From positions 25,140,839 to 25,204,838 of the forward strand of contig NC_135356.1 in assembly GCF_051622035.1 (NCBI RefSeq): a stretch of DNA of 64,000 nucleotides, in the 5' to 3' direction. This document shows positions 1 to 14,840 of the stretch, piece after piece. Below the pieces are notes generated by a model, which worked only from the letters and a program-made list of their open reading frames with translations, searched no databases and had not been told where the DNA came from. The position numbers and the translations under genes are program-made. This stretch comes from Arctopsyche grandis. Lineage: Eukaryota; Arthropoda; Insecta; Trichoptera; Hydropsychidae. The first letter of the stretch is position 1; each line of letters starts with the position of its first letter.

Positions 1-178
<178 letters not shown>

Positions 179-497
179 GTACATATGTATATTATAAATA
201 CACGAAATCGGTGGATAGAAATATGTACGATTTCAATTTTATATCATAACAGTTCGAGTGTATTTATAAAAAAAAACAAATTGCACGTTATAAAAATAGT
301 CATCTTGGTCCTGTACCCGATAGAATTTAGATGCTTTCATAATATTTATTTTTTTAGCAAGTACATTTTGGCACAATAAAATCTATAACACACACGGTTA
401 TAGATTCATTTTGCGACATTTTTCAACATCTAAATAAACGAAAACAAACTTCTTCATTTACCTATTACACCATTTCATATTAAATCTGATAAACTAT

Positions 498-503
<6 letters not shown>
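179..503. other. Downstream flank of PMCA, no gene seen
   Basis: AT-rich sequence with no recognisable domain, RNA gene or repeat beyond short A/T runs. It lies downstream of the minus-strand PMCA gene. Confidence 0.6.

Positions 504-572
<69 letters not shown>
504..572. repeat. (AT)n microsatellite
   Basis: About 69 bp of uninterrupted AT dinucleotides within ordinary AT-rich flank. Confidence 0.95.
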
Positions 573-577
<5 letters not shown>

Positions 578-1727
578 ATTCGTCTCAAAAATAAATAAAA
601 AACAAAGGAACGATTCATTTAAATTGTCATATAAATAAATAAAAAGGGAGACTAGAAAATAATTGTAATTATGACATTTTACATGATATTAGAGTATCTA
701 AACGTTTTCCATACATAAGTTTCCTTATCGCTTTACTTAACCATTCGTAATCGAAGAATTATAAAATATTTTACTCTCTTAATAATTTTATCACATTGAC
801 TTGCGCTAAATGGGCAATTATTTAATTATAATTTCATTTTTTTAACGCGGCTTTGTTGCCGCAAAACTGCATTTAGTAAATTTTAAAATCGTCATAACAA
901 GTGACCAAATACCGTGTACATATATGAATAATAGCATACCATTTGATATCGATATGATTTAGTGCTCATTTGCATCAATATTTTTTATACGAAAAGATTT
1001 GACAGAACTGTTAGACAATTATTTATGTCAAATATTTTTTTATAAAATTCATCGACGATGAAATTTAAATAAATAGTTTTTTTTTGATAAAAGACGTACT
1101 AGAAAATATTCATTTAAAAGGTACTTTTTCTGGTCCGAAAAGAAGACCCCTTTTAAGAGAGAAGGGGTGTAAATTCTAAATAATTATATCAAGTAATATT
1201 TATGAAATTATCACACATGTATAGGGACACATAGGGACAGAGCAATAAGAATAAAGATATACAAAAATACAATCTTCAGATAAAAAGAGCATAAAAATCT
1301 AGTATTTTTTTTTCGTCATTATTATTGGATAATAAACGCTTTAAATAAAATGGACCATTGTTTCAGCCTCGTTAATACTGATTGTTGAAAACTGAATTTA
1401 ATTACATATATATATATATATAGAAGATGATTTTTTTTTCCATCGCGACTTTGATTTGACGATTGATTGCGAGATCATGATCTCACCGTTTTTAATTATT
1501 TTATACCTGTATACATACATATATTCATACATACATATATTATGCATGACGGTAAATGTTTAAAAAAAAGGAAAATAACAAACAAACACAAACATCGCAC
1601 TTCCAATACAAAACAGGCCGAAGTCAAAAAATGTTTAAGTTCAGTCAAGTGTATAATAATAAACTTCGATTTTAAAGATAGCCTGTTTTGCATCGGATTT
1701 TGAATGCAAGGTGCTTTGGTTACTGTT
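573..1727. other. PMCA 3' flank, nothing recognised
   Basis: AT-rich sequence with T runs (for example near 1311-1321 and 1430-1440) and short TA repeats near 1406-1422. A weaker ATTAAA-type poly(A) signal on the minus strand is at 1491-1496. No coding potential is seen on either strand. Confidence 0.6.
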
Positions 1728-1733
1728 TTTATT
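1728..1733 (-). promoter_or_regulatory. Candidate PMCA polyadenylation signal AATAAA
   Basis: On the minus strand AATAAA lies about 195 nt after the PMCA stop codon at 1929-1931. It is the only canonical AATAAA on that strand between 1000 and 1928, which would give a short 3' UTR of roughly 0.2 kb. A variant ATTAAA at 1491-1496 could serve a longer form. Confidence 0.5.
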
Positions 1734-1928
1734 TCATACATATATACATACATATGTTGATAAAGAAAATCATTGAGCAATGAACATTTACCGCCTCATA
1801 GATTATATGTTTATGTACAGGTATGATAGATAGAAACATACTCAGCCTTAGCGAGAACGAGTGTGAAGTCTGTTTGAGTGTTTCAAATGTATTTTGGATA
1901 TATTATCTATGTATAATGCGTGCAATGC

Positions 1929-4900
1929 TTATATTCTGGTCTCGTACATGGGTTTCGGCAGGAAAGAGCTTCCATGTGCTGACATATTCAACCTGGTGGG
2001 CGGTAGGAGCGCGTGATTAGGTGATTGCTGCGATCCCCTGGCATGTGAATCATCATCAAGATAAACGCCAACATGACTGCGAGAGCTGCGCAAGCTATTG
2101 AGACTGTGCACCGAATGTTTATCCTCGATGTTAGACCTGAAGGCTCTGATCACTCGCATCTGGGTCCGCAGACGGCTCAGACCCCTCATCCACAGGATCC
2201 GGCCTACTGATGTCTTCTCGGACTCCTCGCTGAAACTGTTCTCGCCTTGACCGTCATTATAATCCGTTGACATCCCCATTCCCCAAGACATGCTATGCGG
2301 CATCTTATTCGTCGGAATGCACGTGATGATTTGGCCCCATACCAGAGTACCTATTCCGAAGAACACGCACCACATCCACTGATCAAAGGTTAGTGACTTA
2401 GTGGCAAAAGCGACCTGGCCGTATTGGATGATGAGCACCTGAGCTACGCATGTTATTATCCAGATAGAATAGAAAATCGGATTTGTCAATAAGCCCTTGA
2501 AGATGTTCCTCTCTCCGTGAATCTTCCTTGCGTTCAGCTCGTTAAAAAGTGTCATTATGACGAACGTATTGAATATAATAGTGAAGTGTTGAGTAGGTGC
2601 GGATCCATAGGCTAAACCGCGTCCAGATTGGATATCAAAGAATTTGTCTCCGAAAAACAACAGTGTGAAGATAACAGTCAGTTGATAGAAAGCCTGTCCT
2701 AAGATATTCTTCATCATGGTACGTGAAATCAAGGGCTTAGTCCTGCCGTAAGGTTTGCGCAATAGTAATTCGAGAGTAGGCATTTCAGTCGCCAAAGCTA
2801 AAGAAGCTAAGGTGTCCATAATAAGATTAACCCAGAGCATCTGTACGGCCTTTAATGGACTGTCTTGAATGGCACAAGCTCCGACAAAAGCTACAACAAC
2901 GGCTACAACGTTGACGGTTAACTGGAACTGCAGAAACTTGGCAATACTATCATAAACATTTCTGCCCCACATTACAGCTTTAACGATACTGCTAAAATTA
3001 TCGTCGGTTAAGATTATGTCAGAAGCTTCTTTAGCGACATCAGTGCCTGCTATACCCATAGCGAATCCAACATCTGCCCTCTTGAGGGCTGGTCCATCAT
3101 TAGTGCCGTCTCCAGTAACTGCGACCACTTCCCTGTTAGGAGAAAGCTTGCTGTTGATGATACCATCAACCAGTGAGTACTTATCAGTAGGAGATGAACG
3201 AGCCAGTACTCTTAGCCTTGGCCAAATCTTATCTATCAAAGCCTGTTGAATGTTGCCTTGACTGTCACGTATGCGTCGATTGAACTCCTTGCCTTCCAAT
3301 ACCAAAAAATCATCAGCAGGTTGGATGATACCACACTTGATAGCGATTGATCTAGCGGTGTTTATATTATCTCCAGTGATCATCCTCACTGTGATCCCAG
3401 CAATTTGACATTGACGTATAGCCTCGGGAACTTCAGCTCTAACCGGATCTTCAATTCCAACCACGCAAAGGCAAGTCATATTCTTAGTGATGTTCTCCTC
3501 GTCCTCCCAATTCGGTACGACATCCCCTCGAAAGTCTTTGTAGGCTAATGCAATTGTGCGAAGTCCATTGCTGGCCATGGGATCAATCACCTGATTTAGC
3601 ATCCTTTCCAACATGTCCGGCGTCAGCTTCTCTTTTTTTCCATTGTGTCCGTAGATGTATCCGCACTTTTTCATCACTATTTCAGAAGCGCCTTTCATGT
3701 ACAGTCGATAGCCACCGCCAATTTTCGGTATAACAGTGCTCATGGATTTGCGCACGGAGTTGAACGTGTATACTCTTACGAACGATTCTTCGGGGATGCC
3801 GTCCCTAATGGCCTGGTAATCTTTCCCTAGCGAGTTGACGAATCCCAAGAGAGCACACTCGGTCTTGTTTCCAATCTGCGTCGGCAATTCGAACGAATCT
3901 CTAGGATAAATGGTTTTCGAAGTGTATGCCGAATTCACCGATATTCCCTCGACTATGAGTCTGGCGACCTGTCTTGGTAGATCTTCATATATCGGATCGG
4001 ATTTTCTGAGCTTTTCGCATATGTAAGATTCGACTACAGTCATCCGATTGGTGGTCAAAGTGCCCGTTTTGTCGGAGCAGATGGCCGTAGCATTTCCCAT
4101 AGTCTCGCAAGCGTCCAAATGTCGCACCAAGTTGTTGTCCAACATCATTTTCTTGACGGAGTAGGCCAAAGAAAGAGTAACGGCGAGGGGCAATCCTTCA
4201 GGTACGGCAACAACCAAAACTGTAACACCGATGATGAAATGTTGAACGAAGATGTTTATATAGAAGTGCCTCCACCTTTTTTGTTCGATGACGAAAGTTG
4301 TCATACAGAACTGAATGATCAAAATAACGACTGTGAACACGGCGATAGACGAGCCTGCATATCCTATTTGAATTGCCAATTTCGTCAATTTTGCCTGTAG
4401 TACTGACTTTTCTTTTTTGTTGGAGTTTTCAGATGGTTTATCACTGCCGATTATTGGTTTTTCTTCTTCACAGGCGGTAGGAGATGTGGCGCCACTGTTG
4501 CCGTTTCCACCGTCATCGCTAGAGCTGTTTCTCTTCTTTCGTCTCGCATTCTTCTTAGCTTTTTTTTTTCCACCTTTCTTATCCAGAGTAGCACCCAAAA
4601 GCGTTAATATAATTCCAGATTGAGAGTTCATCCCGACAGCTGTTACTAACATCTTTCCACTACCTTCCATGACATGTGTGCCGGAAAGCAACATCGGATC
4701 GACGGTATCGCCCTTCTTTACATGATCAGACTCGCCAGTTAATGTAGATTCGTCTACTTGAAGATCGTTGCTTTGTATAAGAACCCCATCAGCTGGAAGC
4801 AAATCTCCATACTTGACCTGGCATATATCGCCCACTAGTATTTCGGCTACCGGAAGTTGGTTCAGCTCCCCCTTGCGTATTACGGAGAACTTGTGCTCCC

Positions 4901-5393
4901 CCTCGATTCTAATTTGCAGTCCACGGAATTGTTTCTCTTTGGTGTAATCATTAGAAGCGGTGACGATGACGACAACGACGACTGAGGCGAGAATGGCAGC
5001 GCCTTCGATCCAACCGTGGTGTGCTTCATCATCCTCTACATCGGATTGTTTGTCATAAAGCTGATAGAGACACAATCCGAGTGAAACTGCAGAAGCAGCC
5101 TGAAGGATGACTAGAGTGATATCATGAAGAGCCTCCCATGCAAGACTAAAAAAAGATTTAGACGGCTTACGTGGTATTACGTTGGAGCCGAACGTCTCCT
5201 TTCTATGTGCAATGTCAGCAGACGAACCGCTGAGACCATCAGTCGGTGATGTATATAGCTTCTCACACATTTCGTGAACACCTCCATAACCGCTCACCTT
5301 TAACGATCCCTCGGCCCCCCTGTTCTCCATCAACTCCTTCAGCTGCTTCAGTGTGATGCCATACTTAGCTGGACGCCCGTTTACGGTCGCCAT
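1929..5393 (-). CDS. PMCA: Plasma-membrane calcium-transporting ATPase, coding region in a single exon
   Basis: A P2B-type ATPase expected to pump cytosolic Ca2+ out across the plasma membrane using ATP. The full length of 1154 aa fits the family. Visible in order: N-terminal cytoplasmic region; M1-M2 (about 89-146); actuator domain with TGES (219-222); Lys- and Ser-rich linker (about 270-335); M3-M4 with PEGLP (398-402; Glu399 a Ca2+ ligand); phosphorylation motif DKTGTLT with Asp441; KGAS (567-570) in the nucleotide domain; [12 protein letters not shown] hinge (760-771); M5-M10 with Asn856 and Asp860 in M6 as the other Ca2+-site residues; basic, amphipathic calmodulin-binding-like segment (about 1065-1088); C-terminal ETRI, which fits a class I PDZ ligand. 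The start is well fixed: an in-frame TGA lies five codons upstream (5406-5408) and the context is A at -3 and G at +4. Stop TAA is at 1929-1931. Odd: no intron interrupts the coding sequence, and the M1 position where I recall a conserved Glu in the family holds Gln98. It could be the main PMCA gene after intron loss or a retroposed paralogue. Confidence 0.97.
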   Translation of the reverse strand: MATVNGRPAKYGITLKQLKELMENRGAEGSLKVSGYGGVHEMCEKLYTSPTDGLSGSSADIAHRKETFGSNVIPRKPSKSFFSLAWEALHDITLVILQAASAVSLGLCLYQLYDKQSDVEDDEAHHGWIEGAAILASVVVVVIVTASNDYTKEKQFRGLQIRIEGEHKFSVIRKGELNQLPVAEILVGDICQVKYGDLLPADGVLIQSNDLQVDESTLTGESDHVKKGDTVDPMLLSGTHVMEGSGKMLVTAVGMNSQSGIILTLLGATLDKKGGKKKAKKNARRKKRNSSSDDGGNGNSGATSPTACEEEKPIIGSDKPSENSNKKEKSVLQAKLTKLAIQIGYAGSSIAVFTVVILIIQFCMTTFVIEQKRWRHFYINIFVQHFIIGVTVLVVAVPEGLPLAVTLSLAYSVKKMMLDNNLVRHLDACETMGNATAICSDKTGTLTTNRMTVVESYICEKLRKSDPIYEDLPRQVARLIVEGISVNSAYTSKTIYPRDSFELPTQIGNKTECALLGFVNSLGKDYQAIRDGIPEESFVRVYTFNSVRKSMSTVIPKIGGGYRLYMKGASEIVMKKCGYIYGHNGKKEKLTPDMLERMLNQVIDPMASNGLRTIALAYKDFRGDVVPNWEDEENITKNMTCLCVVGIEDPVRAEVPEAIRQCQIAGITVRMITGDNINTARSIAIKCGIIQPADDFLVLEGKEFNRRIRDSQGNIQQALIDKIWPRLRVLARSSPTDKYSLVDGIINSKLSPNREVVAVTGDGTNDGPALKRADVGFAMGIAGTDVAKEASDIILTDDNFSSIVKAVMWGRNVYDSIAKFLQFQLTVNVVAVVVAFVGACAIQDSPLKAVQMLWVNLIMDTLASLALATEMPTLELLLRKPYGRTKPLISRTMMKNILGQAFYQLTVIFTLLFFGDKFFDIQSGRGLAYGSAPTQHFTIIFNTFVIMTLFNELNARKIHGERNIFKGLLTNPIFYSIWIITCVAQVLIIQYGQVAFATKSLTFDQWMWCVFFGIGTLVWGQIITCIPTNKMPHSMSWGMGMSTDYNDGQGENSFSEESEKTSVGRILWMRGLSRLRTQMRVIRAFRSNIEDKHSVHSLNSLRSSRSHVGVYLDDDSHARGSQQSPNHALLPPTRLNMSAHGSSFLPKPMYETRI

Positions 5394-5415
5394 TCTTGCA
5401 GGTGTTCACTTACCT
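5394..5415 (-). promoter_or_regulatory. 3' splice site and last 20 nt of the PMCA 5' UTR
   Basis: On the minus strand a pyrimidine-containing stretch ends in TTTTACAG (AG at 5414-5415) and is followed directly by GTAAGTGAACACC and then the ATG. The AG is a plausible acceptor, so the coding exon would start at 5413. The joint sequence CAG|GTAAGT is also a perfect donor consensus and resembles a recursive-splice (ratchet) site. An alternative acceptor (CTGCAAG just before AATGG) lacks a pyrimidine tract and looks weaker. Confidence 0.55.
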
Positions 5416-5691
5416 GTAAAAGTAAACTAATTAATATTCTGGCAATATTCATATTATCAAGAGTTTTTATCTTATTAACTGCTCCAGATAAAAATATCAT
5501 CGGTATACGGGCAGAAAACGTAAAGTCAAATATTTAATGTTTTGAATTTGAATTTTTTTGAATTTGTTAAGTCAAAAAATGTATAATGATTTAGGTCACA
5601 AAATAGAGACAACTGTTTTTCGAAAAAAAGCGATTGTTTCAAAACAAAGATTTTTGACTTAAAGCTTTGTGCCAGTATACCGACAATATAA

Positions 5692-5730
5692 TCTAACAAT
5701 GAGTATTGCTTTCTAACAATGAGTATTGCT
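5692..5730. repeat. Two-copy 20-bp tandem repeat
   Basis: The unit TCTAACAATGAGTATTGCT occurs twice in a row (5692-5710 and 5712-5730) with one T between the copies. Confidence 0.9.
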
Positions 5731-6978
5731 AGAAATGATGAATGGATTTTGAAGTTGGACGTTTAAAATTGTTATATAATATCTAATGTATGCAGAGCAA
5801 ATTAGATAGATCTTTCTAGACATTCACGTCTCATATTTTAATAAAATATAATTGTTTTATATTGTGGAATATCTATACTTTGATGTACTTTTAATAAAAT
5901 TTTATTAAGTCGAGTCAAAAGTCCGTCACACTTGATCAAACTCGTGACTCGAAATTGATTTGTACTGGGTGCGTTTGTGAATTACAGATAGGAGTTCAAT
6001 TGTGGTCTAATTGAAAGCTTTATTGATAAATATTTAATGAAATATTACTCAAAAAGGTATGTCCTAAAATATTTAATTAAAATTCTAGCAAAAACATAAT
6101 TACTTTTGTAAAAATTTTGATTAGAATATCCACCCCCGAATTCGGAATTTTTTATAAAAATTCAAAAAAGGTTTTTAAAGCAGATCTCTACTCGACCCCG
6201 CCATGATTTTAAACAATTATTAAATTTTAACTATTCATTCAGATATGAGAAACTGCCACAAATTGTCACAAAGTATTCATATTTTACGTTAAAATTGTAT
6301 CTTTATTTTGTCAATTGCTACACTGCTAATCAAATTTTAACTTTTTTTTGTATCACCATTGAAACGTAATTTTTCTGATATATTTTTTCACACTGAATAA
6401 AATATGATTATCAAATATATGTACTATATCAATCGTAAAATTTTTCTATACAAAATGCAATGGAAATTCAATAAGATAAAGTAAAAATTTAAAAATTGGT
6501 CGAGTTTTAACAAGGTTACTCTATACAACTGCAAATCTGACACACATATACTTAATAATAAATATAATAAATAAGAGGCAAACTTTTTCGTGAATTGTAA
6601 TCGTAAGTGAAACGTAAAGGAGGTATGCAAAAATCGAAGGGGAAACATGTGAAAATGAAGTGTGGTGTAGATTGGAAATGCTTTCATATATGTACATACA
6701 TACATATGTCGCTATGGTGGGTAAAAATCAATTTCAATTTAAACTGTACATATGTACATACATACAACCAATCCAATCTACTTGATTGGAGTGTATGATG
6801 TTTGCTTTTTTTGCAATCATCTTTCTCTTGACCACACCTCAAAAGTGTGATCTATAATTGTGAATTTATAATTGTCACAATGTTTTTTTAAGGCAGTGGT
6901 ATCATATTATCTTTTAAAGTTAAGAAGGAAACGATCATCCAATGGACATGAATGTGTGTATGTGTTTACGTTCGTATA
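5731..6978. other. Intronic AT-rich sequence, no gene
   Basis: No protein domain, RNA gene or clear repeat. Short TACATATGTA-like motifs occur near 6690 and 6750. Confidence 0.6.
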
Positions 6979-6999
6979 CATTTATATATATATATATAC

Positions 7000-7071
<72 letters not shown>
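6979..7071. repeat. (TA)n microsatellite
   Basis: Long TA tract interrupted by two ACATTT variants. Three overlapping short frames here are only Tyr-Ile repeats read from TATA sequence. Confidence 0.95.
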
Positions 7072-7073
<2 letters not shown>

Positions 7074-7637
7074 TTGTCAATTAATAAGATCAAACGAAAA
7101 CAAAATTATGAAATTAAACATTATCTTAACTTTTTACACCCCAGATTAATTAAATTTCGGGCTTTGCTCCCGTTAAAGAGATAATTGACAAAATGTAATA
7201 TTGTGTTTATAACCATCCACAAATTAAATCAACTCTCAACATCTCAAATGTTACTGTAATTTTACACCGTCATTGAAAATTTTAAAATTGTTCAAAGAAG
7301 ATGTTCTTCCAGTAATAATCTTTCCGTTTGACGTAAAAAACTGAGATCAGCCAACAGAAAATAAACATGCCGTTTCGTAGTTTACATGGAAAATCCGCAT
7401 CGAGGCAAGCAATTAACATTTTTGTGATTACTTCAAACGTATTTATCAAAGAGATACTAACACAGATATCCAACAATTGTACAGATTGCGATTTGTATTG
7501 AAATGATCAAAATTTCCTTGGAATCTCATCATATAATACGTACGAACATATTAAACATCTAAAAGCGAAATGGTAAACATACTTCAAACATGCGTACGTA
7601 CATACACAGGGCAAGATTCTCTCGGAACATTCAAGCC
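7072..7637. other. Intronic AT-rich sequence, no gene
   Basis: Nothing recognised on either strand. Confidence 0.6.
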
Positions 7638-10837
<3,200 letters not shown>

Positions 10838-10895
10838 GATTTTGAACCCAGCTCCGTGCCTGCAACCGAGCGATTAACATTTATTTACCTATCAC
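10838..10895 (-). repeat. Possible tRNA-derived SINE fragment
   Basis: On the minus strand a stretch reads like the A-box-to-B-box part of a tRNA-derived promoter and contains GGGTTCAAAATC, a weak B-box match. It is too short and decayed to be a tRNA gene. Confidence 0.25.
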
Positions 10896-12094
10896 AGATT
10901 AAATGAGTCCGACTATGATGAGTTTTGAATTATTAACGAGAATTCATATTTATATTGTATAGTATTTAAATATTTCAAAGAAAATATATAATCCACCTTC
11001 TATATTAAGCTGAGGCATTATTTCATACTTATTATTAATTATAAACAGGAGACTGGGAAAGTTTTACTACACGACTTGTACTAATTAATACCAGAAGCTA
11101 TGAAATAAGCTATGAAATGTTTTTTTGCAAAACGTACATTCTCGAAACCTCTCAAACAAAAACTCCCGTCAGATCCACGGACCGCTGATTAAAAACTCTC
11201 GTAGTATTAAATAGACAAAAATACTCGCGAAATGTCTTTGCCAACTGAATTTTTAGAATATTGTCTACACACATACCTAAATACGTATTTGAGGTTCTAA
11301 TATAATGTGAATTATATAACTGGGAGTCAGTAAAAGTATTAAAATATCGATGGTACCATTTGACTGACACCCAATTCCCTAAACCAGGTTTATAGACGTA
11401 ACTATGTACATAGTATATACTTTTGCAAATATTATCCCATACAAGTTGAATCCCCTTTGCATAATGTATTAACTTTTGTCTTATACCCTTTTTCCCTCAA
11501 ATCGAAAGCACATAAATATTAAATAATAGTGTCTGATCCTTGTTTATTGATTGTTGTATCGAAGACTCGGATTCTAGGAGAAAAAATAAAATACACAAAC
11601 TAAAAAGAAATAAAAGCAAACTGGGAAAACAAAGTGAAACTTTCTCTGAAATCGAGAAAGCCCAATCTCCCACAGATACTCGGATTTCTACAGTTTGAGA
11701 AGCTCACGCGGACAAACGAGCTTAATTGAAAAGCTTTAATTTAAATCCTGCCATTCTACATTCGCATACAGACATTATATATTATAATACGTACAGGCTA
11801 TTCACATTGACCGTCACCGGTATAAATACAGATATGTACATACATATAATATATAATATAACATATAATCGAGTCATACTTGCTTTGTAATTTGATTTAG
11901 TAGTATTCCCATAAATATATGTATCGGGATTATGTATGTATGTACATATTTAAGTGTTACGGCCCAATTTTATCCTTTAGAGACGTAGAATAAAAAGGGA
12001 ATATATTTGTAACCTAAACTGTTTAAGTTTATGAAGTTTTTCTTATGCGAAAGAAAGTTTTCGAAATTGCTTTCGTAACCCAAATAGCTTTGAT
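10896..12094. other. Intronic AT-rich sequence, no gene
   Basis: No recognisable gene. It contains isolated TATGTACATA patches near 11830 and 11935. Confidence 0.6.
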
Positions 12095-12139
12095 CATATT
12101 ATATTACGATGAGTTAAAAACTCATCGTAATATAATATG
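12095..12139. repeat. Perfect 21-bp inverted repeat with 3-nt loop
   Basis: Arms CATATTATATTACGATGAG(TT) and their exact reverse complement are separated by AAA. It is either a very recent palindrome or a hairpin-forming relic. No terminator role is implied in a eukaryote. Confidence 0.9.
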
Positions 12140-12549
12140 TATGATCACGAGGTTTCATTAAGTTTTTTTTTTTAATTACATCACCACATTTTGTGTGAAA
12201 CGATTTTAGATTTGACGTGAAAATTCAGATTATTCTTTCATTCGAGTAAAGCAGGAGTCGTAATTTTTTTGAGTTTCTCCATTTCTTCAATAGAAATATT
12301 CAACAATACCGTTCTGTTAAGAGTCCGTTATTAAAAACGTATAAAAGAACCTCAATAATTCTATGTAGAATTGATATTGAATTTATCCATGTACATATAC
12401 ATATGTAGATATTTATACTCTCATTCGATTTTTGTTATACAACCTTTTATGAGCTTTTTAATTCCGTTGTTATTCGATCAATATTTATAAAATAATTGTC
12501 AACATATAGAATATATGTATGTAAAAGTGTGGAATATCATTGATAGCAG

Positions 12550-13110
12550 CAGGGCTGTGGAGTCAGTTCAAAATGTACGACTCCGACTCAAATTTGAACG
12601 ATTTCAGTAAGATCGACTTTTCTTGCCAACGTATTAAATTGTTAATAACAACAAAATAATAATAATTTTCGAAATATAAAAATTAAAGGAATGAAAAAAA
12701 TTACTAAAAATTTACATGTAACCCAATTTATTGAATTATTAGTAATGAAATAGGTATAAATAAAAAGCAATTATGTACATTCATATTGTACATATGTGTA
12801 TTAATTTCATACACAAACAAATCAATTCAATAAAAAATGTATAAAACGGAGGAAACAATCGGTTTTGGCCACAACCGATCAAAATACGTGCAATTCAACG
12901 ATTTTAATTACATATAATGTACTTAATTTAATTTCATGATTTTTATAAAGAAATTATTGAATTTCAAAGTATTAGTGCATTTACTTCAATGCACTAATTG
13001 AAGACCCTGCTAAAACATACCGTAATACTATTAATTAAAAATAATATTAAAAAAAGGAGTCGGAGTCGGCTGATTTTTTACAAATCCAACTCCGACTCCG
13101 ATTCCGCTTG
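12550..13110. mobile_element. hAT-like non-autonomous element, degraded
   Basis: It begins with CAGGGCTGTGGAGTC, a terminus I recall from hAT-type elements of many animals. GACTCCGACTC-type motifs follow inside the left end, with the inverted counterpart GGAGTCGGAGTCGG and ACTCCGACTCCG near 13056-13103. The right terminus is eroded and no target duplication is visible. No transposase frame is present. Confidence 0.5.
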
Positions 13111-13502
13111 AAATGCTCCGTCAATTAATAAATTATACGATAAAATTTAAAATTAAACTAATTATATAATTGATAAAAAATAATTTACTAAATAACCTCA
13201 TTGAAAATATGACAAAAATTTTGTTGAATACCATTATAGAAATGGAGTTTGCCATTTGAGACACAAAGTTGACTCTCATAGTAATATAACTAAAAAATAC
13301 ATATAAAGTACATAATTTCAAAATACCTAAACTATTTTATGCCTAATAAAATCCGCTTTGAATAATTTTGTCACGATACTATTTTAATAGATAGCTCTAT
13401 CCTCAGCAATATCAAAATGCAAATGAAACTATGTCAACTTTAATTTACATATGTAGAATTTATTTCAAATATCAAATTAGTTGTATTTGTTGTTTTAAAC
13501 TG
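13111..13502. other. Intronic AT-rich sequence, no gene
   Basis: Nothing recognised. Confidence 0.6.
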
Positions 13503-14273
13503 TACAAACCAGAGAAATGTTATAATAATAACAGAAGTGGCTTTAGGCGTCATATTGTTGTCAAGTGACGATTGTCCACAGACAATCCCAAATAATTTTA
13601 GCATCAGTCATATTTGATGATTGGTGCTCGACGTACATATGTATGTCCGATAAAAACTTCTCTGGTCAAGGGCAACGGGCAAGTGCATTGTTAAAAATTG
13701 CACAACGCATTCAAAAACACACAATAAACAACATGGGATACATTTTTACAACTAAATTGATCATTTAAGTAACATTATTATTCAATTAACATCGTATATG
13801 AAAGTTTTCATGAAAGCGTCGGCATTCGGCAATAGCATACGCATACGCGCACAGAGAAATGTAATAATAATAGAAGGGCCCTTGCTAATAAATAATTGTT
13901 GTCAATATTACGCGGCACGTCTCTATAAATACGCTACAACGCACGGAATACAATCGGATCAATTTACTTATAAAAATGTATCCAATGTGGTTTATTGTGT
14001 GCTTTTGAATGCATTGTGCAATTTTTACCGATGCTTGCCCATCTTGCGAGTAATATAAACAAACAGAGAAGTTTTTATCGGTCATACGTCGAGCACCCAA
14101 GCATCAAATACGACTGATGCTAAAATTATTTAGAATTGTCTGTGGACAATCGTCACTTGACAACAATATGACGCCTAAAGCCACTTCTATTAATATAACA
14201 TATCTCTGTGCGCGTGCAATATTGCGTAGTTATGGAAACGGTACGCGTGCTTTTAACATTTCTCTGGTACAAA
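13503..14273. mobile_element. 759-bp foldback element with 6-bp target duplication
   Basis: The element (13509-14267) starts with CCAGAGAAATGTTA and ends with its exact reverse complement. It is flanked on both sides by TACAAA (13503-13508 and 14268-14273). Behind the termini lie long imperfect inverted arms of about 250 bp, for example the block around AGGCGTCATATTGTTGTC near 13547 and its complement near 14170. A third, diverged copy of the end motif lies inside near 13853. No transposase is encoded, so it is non-autonomous. The 6-bp duplication does not identify a superfamily for me. Confidence 0.8.
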
Positions 14274-14460
14274 CACTTTTTTACACCAGTCTAATGTCAA
14301 ATTAATTAATGACCACACATTGCATACGCCGACCGATATGTTTGCCAGCGTCGCACTGACACTTCATACATACATAAGTTCAAAGGCCTTTCATACATAC
14401 ATATGTAGGTTCGGAGTCTTGGAACGGGGTTAAAAACTAGTAAATTTATAATTGCCTCAT

Positions 14461-14840
14461 TAATCACTTTCGCCGACGATTCGTTTGACCGGAATCAATG
14501 ATGTATTTGCGGTCGGGAAGGCTCGGCCCTCCCTGGAGATAATGCGCTTTAATTTGGACCCGCGCGATTTGATTAATCGGCGCGAATGCTAAACTGAGCC
14601 GTGCGCGAGATGTAATGGATTCGATTTTGTCACGAGCGAACGCTCCAAAATGTCGCAGGTCGTCGTAATGCCGACATCGAACGGGCCAAAAGTTCAAAGT
14701 TCAAATCTTATTTTCAATTGATTCTATTATAAAAGGTTGCCGCTGGAGGCTGGGAGCGGCGCGAGACAGGGAAGACGACTACCGGGAAGGACCACCCACC
14801 CTAACACCTCTCAAACTTCACCCTCACCGGTCAAATACCC
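14461..14840. promoter_or_regulatory. Locally GC-richer segment, candidate regulatory element
   Basis: About 380 bp with clearly higher GC and many CpGs (for example CCGCGCGATTTGATTAATCG near 14560-14580 and GGGAGCGGCGCGAGACAGGG near 14751-14770) inside an otherwise AT-rich intron. A 77-codon minus-strand frame covers part of it but resembles no family. It could be a conserved enhancer, an unrecognised exon or an old repeat. Confidence 0.3.

Noticed and set aside
1420..1450. T run near 1431-1440 as the poly(A) tail of a PMCA retrocopy
   Set aside because: Only about nine bases, about 480 bp beyond the stop codon, with no matching target duplication found. Too weak to support retroposition by itself.
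5394..5401. CTGCAAG just before the ATG as the PMCA acceptor
   Set aside because: No pyrimidine tract, and a better acceptor with a U/C-rich tract lies 20 nt upstream. Kept only as an alternative.
6872..7184. Short open frames rich in Tyr-Ile over AT microsatellites (also 7507-7887, 19205-19420, 28751-28942, 47667-47858)
   Set aside because: They are direct translations of (TA)n and exist in several frames at once, with no unique flanking protein.
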